From the IMG/VR virus record IMGVR_UViG_3300005337_000054, positions 1-20,468 of that record: a stretch of DNA of 20,468 bases, one strand, 5' to 3'. The stretch's first letter is position 1; every line of letters starts with the position of its first letter. The stretch is from a virus. Below the pieces are notes generated by a model that was not told the origin of the DNA, ran no database searches, and saw only the letters and a list, made by a program, of their open reading frames with translations. Shown piece after piece: positions 1-8,138 of the stretch. Both the position numbers and the translations under genes were made by a program.

Positions 1-1633
1 GTTCGCGAATGAACCTTTTCAGCATGAATTCAGCGTCGTTAGCATCCGAGAATCTGCTAGCCGCCTCTCTTACGGCCGCATCACCTATTGCTTTCGTATC
101 CCAGCCCTGTTCGATGGCGTGCTGGTAGCCGGCGCGCATTTCGACATACGCGCGCATCTGTTCGGAATCCATCACGGCCGGGTCGGCCGCGTCACCGAGC
201 TTCGTGACTGCGTACTTTAGGTGCTGCGACAATTCCTCCGGCGTAGCGGTAGAACGCGCCTCTTCCGCGACACGCGCCAGCGCGCGGACTTCCTCATGGG
301 TTAGCGCGTACAGACCGCCTCCCGTCTCCCACGAATCGATGATGGCCCGCCCTTCCGGTGACAGAGCCTGCTTCATGGATTCGGCCTTATCGTAGGCCCG
401 CTCCGAACTGCTGGCTGCCAACTTGGCGAACTGCTTCGCGTCGGCCTCGTTGCCAAAGGCAGCAAGCAGTAGATCGTCATCAGCGGATTTCATGCTATCC
501 GCTGTCTGATGCAACTGTTCTGGCGACATCTCCCATACCGGAAGGCCGTCATGCAGCCATCGTTCATTCTCTGGCGTCACCCGCTGCGCGGGCGTTGCAA
601 TTAGCCCACCCTCTTCCACCGTCACAGGATCTTCCGGCACTGCGCGCGCGACGCGGTCAGCAGCCTGCGCGGATTCCTGCACGCGACCGTTCTGAGTCAA
701 CGCCGTCCCTTCGTGCTGCGCGACCGCATCGCCGACGTTCACCGGCTCGTTGCGCGACAGTTGCTCAAGCGCGGTGGTGATCGCGTCCTGATGGGCAACC
801 GATGCTTCTGGGCTGTCGATGGCTCCCGGCGCAGTCGTGTCCTGAAAGCTCTGCGCATTACGTGCCGTGAGGATCGAATCCACGGCCTTCTGCGGCAGCT
901 TCGGATTGACCGGCTCGCGGACTGAGAGATGCGTTGCGCCTCCGAACAGCAGGCCACTGAGCGCATCGACCGCGAGGCTTTCGCCAGTCGTATCGAACTG
1001 ACGGGCCTGATCTTCAAAACCGGTACGCTCAAGGATCTGTTGGTTGAGCTTTCGACCGGCGGCGCCGATGGCGACGTTTCCAACTGCACCAGTAGCGAGG
1101 CGGGACGAAAGCCCGCTACCGAGAATCGGAATCTTGAAGCCTAGGCCGGTTGCCAAAGCTTGTGCGGTTCCAACTGTAGCGGCCGTTGGCGCGGATACCC
1201 CGGCGTCTACCAGATCCTTGCCGGTCTCGATTCCAGTGGTGCCGAGCAACAGCGAAGGATTGCCGCCGCCCGCCATCAGCGGCAGGACTATTTCACCCAA
1301 TCCGCCGAGTACGCGGCCAGCGGTTCCAACTTCTCCCGCCTTGGGCGTCCAGTAATCCGCCGCATCGCGGTACGCGTTCCGCGCATCCGGCGACCGGCGG
1401 CGATCAGCCGGCAATCCGGCGTCCTGTTCCTCGGGCGAGCCATAGATCGTGTCGCTCACGGTTTGCAGGAAGTCCGCAGCGCGAGCACCGCCGCGCATGA
1501 TGCCCTTGCCGACACCCTCGCCAAATCCGGTGAAGAACCCCGGAGGCTGGTTCATGAGATCGGCAGGATTCGCGGCAGCCCTCTGCGCGGCTTCCTGATT
1601 ACCAACCGGGTCAAGTGCGAATACGTCGCTCAT
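1..1633 (-). CDS. Partial large internal virion / DNA-ejection protein (T7 gp16-like position)
   Basis: Reading the minus strand from the ATG at 1633 gives 544 codons with no stop, so the gene runs off the left edge and only its N-terminal part is visible. The ATG overlaps the stop of the preceding ejection gene (ATGA, 1633-1630). The N-terminus reads MSDVFALDPVGNQEAAQRAA, followed by Gly-rich amphipathic stretches such as GFFTGFGEGVGKGIMRGGA (about residues 32-50) and a Gly/Ala/Leu-rich, partly hydrophobic zone at about residues 100-180. From about residue 240 on it is charged, helical-looking and Glu/Ala-rich. This composition and its place last after gp14- and gp15-like genes fit the largest ejection protein of T7-like phages, which spans the periplasm and inner membrane during genome entry. 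I see no lytic transglycosylase motif in the visible part. It could lie in the missing C-terminus or be absent. The identity rests on context and general character, not a diagnostic motif. Confidence 0.8.
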   Translation of the reverse strand, partial: MSDVFALDPVGNQEAAQRAAANPADLMNQPPGFFTGFGEGVGKGIMRGGARAADFLQTVSDTIYGSPEEQDAGLPADRRRSPDARNAYRDAADYWTPKAGEVGTAGRVLGGLGEIVLPLMAGGGNPSLLLGTTGIETGKDLVDAGVSAPTAATVGTAQALATGLGFKIPILGSGLSSRLATGAVGNVAIGAAGRKLNQQILERTGFEDQARQFDTTGESLAVDALSGLLFGGATHLSVREPVNPKLPQKAVDSILTARNAQSFQDTTAPGAIDSPEASVAHQDAITTALEQLSRNEPVNVGDAVAQHEGTALTQNGRVQESAQAADRVARAVPEDPVTVEEGGLIATPAQRVTPENERWLHDGLPVWEMSPEQLHQTADSMKSADDDLLLAAFGNEADAKQFAKLAASSSERAYDKAESMKQALSPEGRAIIDSWETGGGLYALTHEEVRALARVAEEARSTATPEELSQHLKYAVTKLGDAADPAVMDSEQMRAYVEMRAGYQHAIEQGWDTKAIGDAAVREAASRFSDANDAEFMLKRFIRE

Positions 1634-3651
1634 TGGCCCACCGTCAGCACAACCGGCTGGCCGTTCTTGCCGGTCACGTAGGCATTGCCGGCCTTCACGC
1701 GATAGCTATTTGGACCGGCTGATTCGAGGCCGAACTTGTTGAATGCGAGCGGCTGGCCTTCCTTGTGCGGGATGGTGTCGCGTATTGCGTCGAACTGTTG
1801 CTTTGCGGCGGTCTGGAACTGTTCCTCGCTCATGCCCCACGGAGCAAGCACTTCACCGCGCCCGTTCACATCCACCACGGAGCCGAGCACGGAGCGCACG
1901 GCTTCCTTCACGATCTTTCCGTCCACGTCGTACCCGTCTTTGGCAATACGCCCCAGCTGGTCGGCCTTGCCGACGTAGTACGCCTTGACCGCCTGGAACG
2001 CCTTGTCAGCGGCGTCCGGACGGTAGGCAAAGGCAGACCCGACTTCAGCCGCGAATCGATCCTGAAGTAGCTGCTGGGCTTCGTTGGGCAGGTACAGGGA
2101 AATCTTCGGCTTGCCGTTCTGCTGCTGGTCAGTCTTGGACGGCGACAGAATCGCGTCTCCTGCCAGCACGGTGGCCGCTACGTCGCCGCTCGTAGTCTTG
2201 TCCGTGGTGCGTGGGCGAGCAGCTAGAAGCCCCGCGAACGCTTTCACAGGAGAATCCGGGGCAATCTGCTGCATGATGGCCGTGTAGGCCAGATCGTCTC
2301 CAGCCGCCTGCCGCAGGGCGCCAAACAGAGCGGTCAGCTGTTGCGGACTGGAGGAATTCACTGCACCGGACAGTTGAGCGACTTCCTGCGGCAGCAGCGG
2401 CTTCATCTGAACCTGGGCGCCGTACTGCTTCTGCATCCCCCGGATCGTGTCCACTCGGCTTTGCAGGGACTGCGCGGTGTAGAGGCCGCGATCCCCGTCA
2501 CCCAGCGTCTGGAGATTCAGCGGGGCAATATCTGTCTGCGTGCGGTTCGCCGCGAATTGCAGAGGGTTCTGCTGGAGGGTTGTGATGTTCTTTTGCACCG
2601 CATTGGTCAGGCGCTGGAGGTTCGCGGCTTCACGAACCGTTCCACCGCCACTGTCGAGCGCGGCAGTCTTGTCCTGCACCGCCTTGATCTGCTGATCGAT
2701 CGGCTTGCGCAGGAGGCCTTGAACTTCGCGCTCGTCATCCAACCGCTGCTTGAATTCACCTTCCAGCGAGGTGCCACGGATCTTGCCCTGCCAGCCGGCC
2801 CACATGGACGGCGTCGCGGGAACGCCGGAGGCGATCTGCTTGTCGATCTCGTTCAACGCGCGTTCGGCAACCGCATCCCGGTGATCAGCAGTAACACGAG
2901 CGCGGTCCGCAGCGATTCGCTTGGCATCGGTGATCGCATTCTCTATCCACGCCGCCTTGTCGCCATTGACGCGATCTTTGATGGAGTTGTAGTAGCTTTC
3001 CGCGCCCTTGATGTTGTCGTTCGCGAGGTAGCGTTGCACGATTCCGGTGTAGGCAGAGCTGCTGCGAATCCCGTACTCTGTGGACTTCTGTGCGTCGTCG
3101 ATACCCGGAATCAGGTTTACCGCAGACTTGAGGTTCGCCAGTGAAGCATCGATAGCCTTCGGATCGTCGTAGTGCGTGACGGCGTTCAGGTGCTGCTGAT
3201 CCATGTAGTCCGAGTTGGACTTCTGCTGCCACGCTTGCGCCTGGCTGCCCTCATGGCTTCCGATCTGCCGTTCCAACTGGGCGCGCTTCTGATTGATCGA
3301 CTCGCGGTAGGCCAGCTTCTGGCGATCCGACCGCAGGCCGTTACCGATCTCGGCAGACCGCTTGTCGAATTCCTCCAGCGACTTGTCGGTAATTCCGACG
3401 GCGTCTTTCAGCTGTAGGGACTGCGCCTTGGCGAACAGGTCGTTGTAAAACGCATCCGTCTGCCGGTCGGCGTCCATGAACTCGGCGCGCTCAACTTTCT
3501 GGCGTTCCTGCTTCTGGATTTGCTGCGCGACTTCACCGACAGCCATCAGGCCGGCGCCGACATCCTGCCCGACAGTGCTCTGCAACGGCTGGCGCTGCAC
3601 GTTGGGCGCACGCTGTAGGCTGATCTGGTTGTCCAACGTAGGGATTTGCAC
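1630..3651 (-). CDS. Internal virion / DNA-ejection protein (T7 gp15-like)
   Basis: A 673-aa protein if it starts at the GTG at 3651, which lies 1 nt after the stop of the upstream gene and has AGGA a few bases upstream. The protein then begins MQIPTLDNQISLQRAPN, the short IPT-type N-terminus I know from gp15-like ejection proteins. An ATG at 3687 in the same frame would add 12 residues but overlap the upstream gene by 35 nt. The protein is soluble-looking, rich in Gln, Ala, Lys and Asp, and largely helical: long heptad-like stretches at about residues 40-160 (QQIQKQERQKVERAEF, RESINQKRAQLERQI) and further Gln/Ala-rich helices through the middle. In T7, gp15 forms the middle ring of the ejection tunnel. 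Neighbours are the gp14-like gene upstream and the gp16-like gene downstream, joined by an ATGA overlap. No catalytic motif was noticed. Function is inferred from order, size and composition. Confidence 0.78.
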   Translation of the reverse strand: MQIPTLDNQISLQRAPNVQRQPLQSTVGQDVGAGLMAVGEVAQQIQKQERQKVERAEFMDADRQTDAFYNDLFAKAQSLQLKDAVGITDKSLEEFDKRSAEIGNGLRSDRQKLAYRESINQKRAQLERQIGSHEGSQAQAWQQKSNSDYMDQQHLNAVTHYDDPKAIDASLANLKSAVNLIPGIDDAQKSTEYGIRSSSAYTGIVQRYLANDNIKGAESYYNSIKDRVNGDKAAWIENAITDAKRIAADRARVTADHRDAVAERALNEIDKQIASGVPATPSMWAGWQGKIRGTSLEGEFKQRLDDEREVQGLLRKPIDQQIKAVQDKTAALDSGGGTVREAANLQRLTNAVQKNITTLQQNPLQFAANRTQTDIAPLNLQTLGDGDRGLYTAQSLQSRVDTIRGMQKQYGAQVQMKPLLPQEVAQLSGAVNSSSPQQLTALFGALRQAAGDDLAYTAIMQQIAPDSPVKAFAGLLAARPRTTDKTTSGDVAATVLAGDAILSPSKTDQQQNGKPKISLYLPNEAQQLLQDRFAAEVGSAFAYRPDAADKAFQAVKAYYVGKADQLGRIAKDGYDVDGKIVKEAVRSVLGSVVDVNGRGEVLAPWGMSEEQFQTAAKQQFDAIRDTIPHKEGQPLAFNKFGLESAGPNSYRVKAGNAYVTGKNGQPVVLTVGQ

Positions 3652-3652
3652 G

Positions 3653-4096
3653 TTAGTCCTGCCGCCACTGGCCGTAGGCTTGGGCACCGCTAGTCAGCAA
3701 CGTCCCGGCAGCCGACCCGTAGGCGTTGCGCTTCTGATTCGCACCCCAACGGTTCGCCTCGTTCGCCTGGTTGCGATAGGACCAAGCCTCGCGCGCCGCG
3801 TTGTTGCGGATGGTCTGCACGTCCTCTTCGCCGACTTGGGCGGTATCGCCGAGCAGATCCAAGGCGGTTCCCGATGCAGCGACGTTGCGGGCACCGAACG
3901 CCGCCCTCTGACCGCTGGCGATCTTGGCGATCTCGCGACGGTAGCGGGCCTCCTCGACTGATCCGCGCAGCAATGCGTCGTCGGCCTGGAAGTTCGCCAG
4001 CTGCTGATTCTCGGCAGCCGTCTTGGCGTCTTCCTTGCCCTGCGCGATCTTTTCGGAAGCGCCGATACCCGCACCGATGAGTTTTACCCAGCCCAT
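3653..4096 (-). CDS. Internal virion protein (T7 gp14-like)
   Basis: A 147-aa protein beginning MGWVKLIGAGIGASEKIAQG, a short Gly-rich amphipathic N-terminus, followed by a long charged helix (about residues 20-75: KEDAKTAAENQQLANFQADD and RGSVEEARYRREIAKIASGQ). Then comes a segment typical of small podovirus core proteins (GARNVAASGTALDLLGDTAQ, about 68-87), and the protein ends in a Gly/Ala/Tyr-rich tail (GSAAGTLLTSGAQAYGQWRQ). The SGTALDLLGD-like element and the helical Arg/Gln-rich body are familiar from gp14-type ejection proteins, thought to form the outer-membrane part of the DNA tunnel. The start codon shares bases with the stop of the gp13-like gene (TGATG at 4096), so translation is probably coupled. 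The downstream gene starts 1 nt after its stop. Family assignment is by resemblance and operon position. Confidence 0.75.
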   Translation of the reverse strand: MGWVKLIGAGIGASEKIAQGKEDAKTAAENQQLANFQADDALLRGSVEEARYRREIAKIASGQRAAFGARNVAASGTALDLLGDTAQVGEEDVQTIRNNAAREAWSYRNQANEANRWGANQKRNAYGSAAGTLLTSGAQAYGQWRQD

Positions 4097-4524
4097 CAGT
4101 GAATCTCCACGCGGTGAAACGGCTCGCCATTCACGCCCAATGGTTCAGGTTCAGACACTTCAAAGCCCAACCACTTGAACCAGCGCACAGCCTCCTGATT
4201 GCGGGCGTCCACATGCTGGATCAGCGTTCCGCACACCGACTCGCGCCAGCGCTTGCACGCGCGCAGGAAGGTGATCGGATGCTCGTCAATAGCTGTCGTG
4301 AAACACGCCCATGGGACGTTTCCGTCCGGGTACTCGGTGATGCCGAAGATTCCAGCAGGCTTGCCGTTGATGAACACGGTCTGTGCGTTGCCGAACATCA
4401 AGCCGAAGCGGATGCACTCTTCCGACGTATGGCCGAGCGCGGCAAGCTCCGCGACTTCCGCGTCGCGCAAGGCGGTCAGGACTAGCCAGCAGTCACCGGG
4501 CATTGTCGGACGGATCTCAACCAT
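4096..4524 (-). CDS. gp13-like virion assembly protein with GNAT-type acetyltransferase fold
   Basis: A 142-aa protein. Its C-terminal half carries features of the GNAT fold: a beta-hairpin-like VFINGKPAGIFGITEYPDG (about residues 50-68), a helix with RACKRWRE (about 88-95), and the typical late GNAT element VDARNQEAVRWFKWLGFEV (about 105-123), in which the Asn/Ala/Leu-Gly-Phe pattern marks the last helix and strand. The canonical acetyl-CoA loop (Q/RxxGxG/A) is not obvious, so it may not be an active enzyme. T7 gp13, required for correct virion assembly though not a stable core component, is the positional counterpart, sitting directly after the nozzle gene. The start overlaps the nozzle stop by 8 nt (4524-4517) and the stop overlaps the next start (TGATG). 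The fold is well supported; the gp13 role is inferred. Confidence 0.72.
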   Translation of the reverse strand: MVEIRPTMPGDCWLVLTALRDAEVAELAALGHTSEECIRFGLMFGNAQTVFINGKPAGIFGITEYPDGNVPWACFTTAIDEHPITFLRACKRWRESVCGTLIQHVDARNQEAVRWFKWLGFEVSEPEPLGVNGEPFHRVEIH

Positions 4525-7288
4525 TTCCGCCTACCTCGACCTGCGGAAGCACGGCCAGAATGGTTGCTGGAAGAGGATGCGGCTGACGGAGCAGAACGCG
4601 GCCACTGTCGTTCCATGAAGTCACCAAGTGGCCGCGTTGCACTTTGGTCTGCAACGGCCACGGAGAATTGAAGTCGAAATCCGTTGGCTGCTCGCCGAGG
4701 TCGTGGAGATTGTCTTCATCAGGCCCAGCCTGAAGACCGAGCGTCTTCTGCACGACCACCGAAACCTTCGGAATGACTTTGGCGTTGTCGCGGATCGACT
4801 CCTGCGCGCCGAATATCGTGACGTTCAGGGTTTCCAGATCGCTCACATAGGGCAGGCCGATATGAACGACACCAGCAGGAATGCCGAGCGTGATCTGCCC
4901 GTTTTCCACCCGCTGCGCGTCTTCTGGTGAGCCGTCAGCAAGGATTGCGACTTCCTCGCCTTCTAGGTGCTCAAGGCCGCTCATGACGTTGTGCGCGAAC
5001 GTCCACGTAGCGGTTGCGGCGTTCTGAAGGTGCGCCGGAACGGGCGACTGCAATACTGCCGTGACCACGGTCGAGCTGGTGTAGCCAGTGATCAGCGCCC
5101 TGACCTGTCCGGCCTCGTAGAGCAGTTCGTCTTCATCGTCGTACTGCGCTTCGTATGGGAACTGGATCATGTCGCCGATATCGGACGTGCCAGTGAAGAT
5201 CCCAGCACTTGCGGTGAGCGTCACTTCCTGCCCGCCGTCGTAGCTCGCCCCGCTGATCGTGACCGTCGTTGAGGTCGTGTTGCGGCCGTCGTAGGTCAGG
5301 CCGCTATCGACAAAGAACGAATCCAGAATGCTGGCCTGATCCCTGATCGCCATGCGCTCCAGGTATCGAACGGTCGATCCGTTGATGCTCCGGCGAACCA
5401 CGAAATAAGGCGTATCGACCCCATCCTCCGGAATCACGCAAACGCGCTCGAAGAACCCCTCCGTGTCGTGGCGGTGCCATGCAACCACTTCCTGCTCGCG
5501 CAGATAGGTCAGGCCGATGAGCGCGCCATCACTGCGAACCATCCACAGGATGCCGTGCGGCTCCTTGGCGTAGTCCCAATCAACAATGGTGTTGCCATCC
5601 TCGAACATATGACGGGCGAGGACGGTCAGCTCCGGGCCGCTGTACTTGTCTCCGGTGTTGCCGTATTGAAGCTCGCGGACTTTCGTCGCTCCACGCTGGG
5701 CGAACAGGATGCTGTCTCCGGTCTGGATCGCACGCAGGAACTCCGCCCCGTCGAACGACTGCGGGTCGTAACCGATTGTCTGCGGCGTCCAGACTTCACC
5801 ACGCTTCGGGCTTGCCCACGACGAGGAAGAGGTGAGCGCAATCAGCTGATCCGCCGGCACGATCTCTTGAATGGCGTTGATCTGCCGCGCGTTCAGGCGC
5901 TGCGTGATCGCATCAGCAGGGAGCAGCGGCGAGGACTTGCCGAAGTTGTGATAGTCGCCAGTCTTGCTGGCCCATTCCGTCTGTGGCTGGCCGATGGAAT
6001 TGGCGAATACCAGGCGGTCCGCGAAGTACGTGCAGAGTGCCGGATACCCCTGATCCTCGCTCCACGCGCCGAGAGCCCAGACAGTTGTCGTGGTCGATAC
6101 CACCACGGATGGCAGCTGCTCGATCACCGTGGCCGTGGCAGTTGTTCCGCCGCCGCCAATTGCGGTGATCCGCGCAATACCGAATAGGTTGCTCTGAAAG
6201 GCCCAACTGACGCCGGCACGAGTTGCGGCTGTACCGTTGTAGAGGCCGAGATCACCATCCAACTCTGTGCCGTCGTCGTGATTCGGCGGGATGGTTCCCG
6301 TGTAGGTCCCGCTCGCCGGAGCCGCAGCATTCCCGGCTGCCACATAAACTTTGCCGTTAAATGTGCGGATCTCGCCGTCCGGATCTACAGTCGAGGCCGC
6401 AATGTGCTTTCCGGGCTCCCACGGCTTGTATGAGGACAGATCCTCTGCGGTCAGGCGAATCAGTGCACCGACATGGTCGGCTGTGAATACGGGCGCGGAT
6501 GCCGTGATCGTAACGACACCCGTTGCAGCATTGGCCTGCATGGTCGTTGCGGTCACGTTGTCGTCGAGGAACGGGCCTCCGGTGAAATCGTCGATCTCAT
6601 CGTAGGAGAATGTGCTCGCGCTCAGGCGCGTAATCTCCGCCTGCGGATACGTGTAGTGCGTGAGCGTCAGAACGTCCGCGCTCTGCGTGTATCGCAAATC
6701 CGCCAGCTCATCGCTCTGATACGGCGTGGTCAGCTCGTAGGGAACCGTCGCAACACCGCCGCTCACGTAAGCGCCGGTATACGGGTTTGGATGAAAGATG
6801 GCCCAAAACTTGTTGGCCGCCGGAACCGCCTGAATCGTCCATGTCCCGTTAGCAATCGCGAAATCGTAAGTAGCAACGACGGCCGAGACCGTGACCAGCT
6901 GCCCGGCAGTGAAGCCATGTGCGCCAGAAGTGGTGAACTCCAACACGTAGTACGGAGCCGAGAAGGTCTCCGTGATGTTGGTGATCGTCGCTGTTGCGGC
7001 ATTCTGGACGAATGCGCCATCGTGGAACACACGCGCGTTCTCTTCCTGAAACACCAGCATGTAGGCGATGTCTGTGCTGTAGATAAACGGAATCAGCGCG
7101 GCCAGGCTGTCAGGATTCAGCGCATATACGAACTCAAGTCCCGCCCGATTACTCGCCCCGCCAGTCGGCCGGATGAAGAAGTTGCGGCACGTCGTCACGG
7201 CGGCAGCGAACATCTGCAAGTCCGCGCGCTCGCTCAAGCTGGGACTGATCTCCCCTCGCCCGAAGCTGACTTGTGAGAGCTTTGGCAT
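4517..7288 (-). CDS. Tail tubular protein B / nozzle protein (T7 gp12-like)
   Basis: A 923-aa protein starting at the ATG at 7288, which shares its A with the stop of the gp11-like gene (TGATG). A GTG at 7300 would add four residues but needs a longer overlap. The N-terminus is diagnostic for podovirus nozzle proteins: MPKLSQVSFGRGEISPSLSE, then CRNFFIRPTGGASNRAGLEF at about residues 34-53. The rest is long, Thr/Ala/Val-rich beta structure, with elements such as FADRLVFANS followed by QPQTEWASKTGDYHNFG at about residues 420-450, a well-known stretch of this family, and LTSSSSWASPKRGEVW soon after. In the virion it is expected to form the hexameric nozzle at the tip of the short tail. It lies between the gp11-like gene and the gp13-like gene, as in T7-type phages. 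The size is somewhat greater than the roughly 800 residues of T7 gp12. Confidence 0.9.
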   Translation of the reverse strand: MPKLSQVSFGRGEISPSLSERADLQMFAAAVTTCRNFFIRPTGGASNRAGLEFVYALNPDSLAALIPFIYSTDIAYMLVFQEENARVFHDGAFVQNAATATITNITETFSAPYYVLEFTTSGAHGFTAGQLVTVSAVVATYDFAIANGTWTIQAVPAANKFWAIFHPNPYTGAYVSGGVATVPYELTTPYQSDELADLRYTQSADVLTLTHYTYPQAEITRLSASTFSYDEIDDFTGGPFLDDNVTATTMQANAATGVVTITASAPVFTADHVGALIRLTAEDLSSYKPWEPGKHIAASTVDPDGEIRTFNGKVYVAAGNAAAPASGTYTGTIPPNHDDGTELDGDLGLYNGTAATRAGVSWAFQSNLFGIARITAIGGGGTTATATVIEQLPSVVVSTTTTVWALGAWSEDQGYPALCTYFADRLVFANSIGQPQTEWASKTGDYHNFGKSSPLLPADAITQRLNARQINAIQEIVPADQLIALTSSSSWASPKRGEVWTPQTIGYDPQSFDGAEFLRAIQTGDSILFAQRGATKVRELQYGNTGDKYSGPELTVLARHMFEDGNTIVDWDYAKEPHGILWMVRSDGALIGLTYLREQEVVAWHRHDTEGFFERVCVIPEDGVDTPYFVVRRSINGSTVRYLERMAIRDQASILDSFFVDSGLTYDGRNTTSTTVTISGASYDGGQEVTLTASAGIFTGTSDIGDMIQFPYEAQYDDEDELLYEAGQVRALITGYTSSTVVTAVLQSPVPAHLQNAATATWTFAHNVMSGLEHLEGEEVAILADGSPEDAQRVENGQITLGIPAGVVHIGLPYVSDLETLNVTIFGAQESIRDNAKVIPKVSVVVQKTLGLQAGPDEDNLHDLGEQPTDFDFNSPWPLQTKVQRGHLVTSWNDSGRVLLRQPHPLPATILAVLPQVEVGGNG

Positions 7289-7935
7289 CAGCGGCGACAC
7301 GCGATGGACTCAGGCTCGGCCTGAGCATCGTCCTTCTGTTCGTTCATCGCAGCGGCGGCGGCTTGAGACATCCATCCGATGTAGTTATCGCGCGCGGTAG
7401 TGATGAAATCAGCCTTGGCCTGCAATGGGCCGCCAGCCTCCATGGCCCAGCGCCATGACAGTACAGAACCGAAATCGATGTCCCACGCGCCGACATTGGT
7501 CACGTCGTGCGTGTAGAAGCCCCACGCGGTTGCGACATCGGTCAGTAGCACCTGAGACGTGCCGTCGGTCTTGAGCGCCTTCTGCCAGGGGATGCGTATC
7601 TGCTGGATCTCGCTCCAGTAGCACGGGTCATTGCACAGCGCCAAGCCACGCACGCGGCGCATGCCGGATTCATCCCCGACCGCGCGCATGTTCAGGCAGC
7701 CGTTTGGGTACTGGTACACGTAGGTCCAGCCCGGGAAGGTCTGGTCAGCGACTTCCGCCAAGGCTTCAGCCCACAGCGCGAATCCCCACGGAAACGCGCG
7801 CAGGACTTCCTGCCTGACTTGCACGTAGACGCGGTTCAGTGTCTTCGCTTCGACCGAGTTCTCCGACAATGACTGGATAGTCTTGCCGATGCCTAGGCGA
7901 CCAAGCGTGGTGTTGGCCCAGCTGGTGATGTCCAT
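7288..7935 (-). CDS. Tail tubular protein A / adaptor (T7 gp11 / P22 gp4-like)
   Basis: A 215-aa protein with the N-terminal pattern of the gp11/gp4-like head-completion adaptors: MDITSWANTTLGRLGIGKTI, a polar SLSENSVEAKTLNRVY (about 22-37), then VRQEVLRAFPWGFALWAEAL (about 40-59). The R-x-EVLR-x-xPW-x-FA motif is the family signature. The central part is aromatic, with YQYPNGCLNMR and an ACR-type C-terminus. The adaptor forms a dodecameric ring between portal and nozzle. The ATG at 7935 overlaps the preceding stop (TAATG) and the stop overlaps the nozzle start (TGATG), a tight adaptor-nozzle pair as in other T7-like phages. A longer reading in this frame upstream of 7935 would overlap the 67-aa gene and has the look of a shadow, so the internal ATG is preferred. 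Confidence 0.87.
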   Translation of the reverse strand: MDITSWANTTLGRLGIGKTIQSLSENSVEAKTLNRVYVQVRQEVLRAFPWGFALWAEALAEVADQTFPGWTYVYQYPNGCLNMRAVGDESGMRRVRGLALCNDPCYWSEIQQIRIPWQKALKTDGTSQVLLTDVATAWGFYTHDVTNVGAWDIDFGSVLSWRWAMEAGGPLQAKADFITTARDNYIGWMSQAAAAAMNEQKDDAQAEPESIACRR

Positions 7936-8138
7936 TACCTGCGCCTCATGTAACTGCCGCCGCCGCCAGTCTTGGTGCCGGTGAAGTCGGCGCCCGTGGG
8001 GCCGTAGGTGACGCCTGCGGTGACATCGGCAGGATCGGGGAATACAGCTGTAGCCGTGCCGTTTGCCCAGAAGTCCACGGCCCATAAGTCATCGGCCCAG
8101 AACCCCGCCGCCCATACTGTGACTCCGGTGTCAGCCAC
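7935..8138 (-). CDS. Small protein with WAxDF pentapeptide repeats, probable tail or fibre accessory
   Basis: A 67-aa protein with a GTG start immediately abutting the stop of the fibre gene (TAAGTG at 8141-8136) and a stop overlapping the gp11-like start (TAATG). After MADTGVTV come four back-to-back five-residue units beginning with Trp-Ala: WAAGF, WADDL, WAVDF and WANGT (residues 9-28). The second half reads VFPDPADVTAGVTYGPTGAD and then a Gly/Thr-rich end (TGTKTGGGGSYMRRR). A DPADV-x-AGV-x-YGP-x-G segment is one I associate with phage fibre-like and virion-associated small proteins, though I cannot name the family. No catalytic residues or signal peptide are seen. Its position between fibre and adaptor suggests a structural role. 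A different reading frame covers almost the same bases (start 8146) but lacks any patterned composition, so it was rejected. Confidence 0.65.
   Translation of the reverse strand: MADTGVTVWAAGFWADDLWAVDFWANGTATAVFPDPADVTAGVTYGPTGADFTGTKTGGGGSYMRRR
8055..8114 (-). repeat. Tandem 15-nt repeats encoding four WAxxF/L pentapeptides
   Basis: Codons 9-28 of the 67-aa gene form four consecutive 15-nt units, each starting with TGG GC(C/N) for Trp-Ala and mostly ending in a Phe or Leu codon. The units have diverged at the third and fourth residues (AG, DD, VD, NG), so they are degenerate protein-level repeats and not recent perfect DNA duplications. Confidence 0.65.

Noticed and set aside
204-1681. Several plus-strand frames opposite the left-edge ejection gene
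   Set aside because: Minus-strand frame is open over all 544 codons with consistent composition and ATGA coupling; the plus frames are shadows.
2341-3144. Long plus-strand open frame (267 codons) opposite the gp15-like gene
   Set aside because: Antisense to a well-supported gene; Leu/Arg/Val-rich composition and high GC explain it as a shadow of codon bias.
3692-4130. Alternative Arg-rich frames overlapping the gp14-like gene
   Set aside because: No recognisable composition; shadow frames of a gene with clear ejection-protein character.
6473-7276. Long plus-strand open frame (267 codons) opposite the nozzle gene
   Set aside because: Arg-rich, no motif, antisense to conserved nozzle sequence; a shadow frame.
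7936-8085. N-terminal extension of the gp11-like gene to 8085
   Set aside because: Overlaps the 67-aa gene and lacks family similarity; the adaptor signature starts right at MDITSW.
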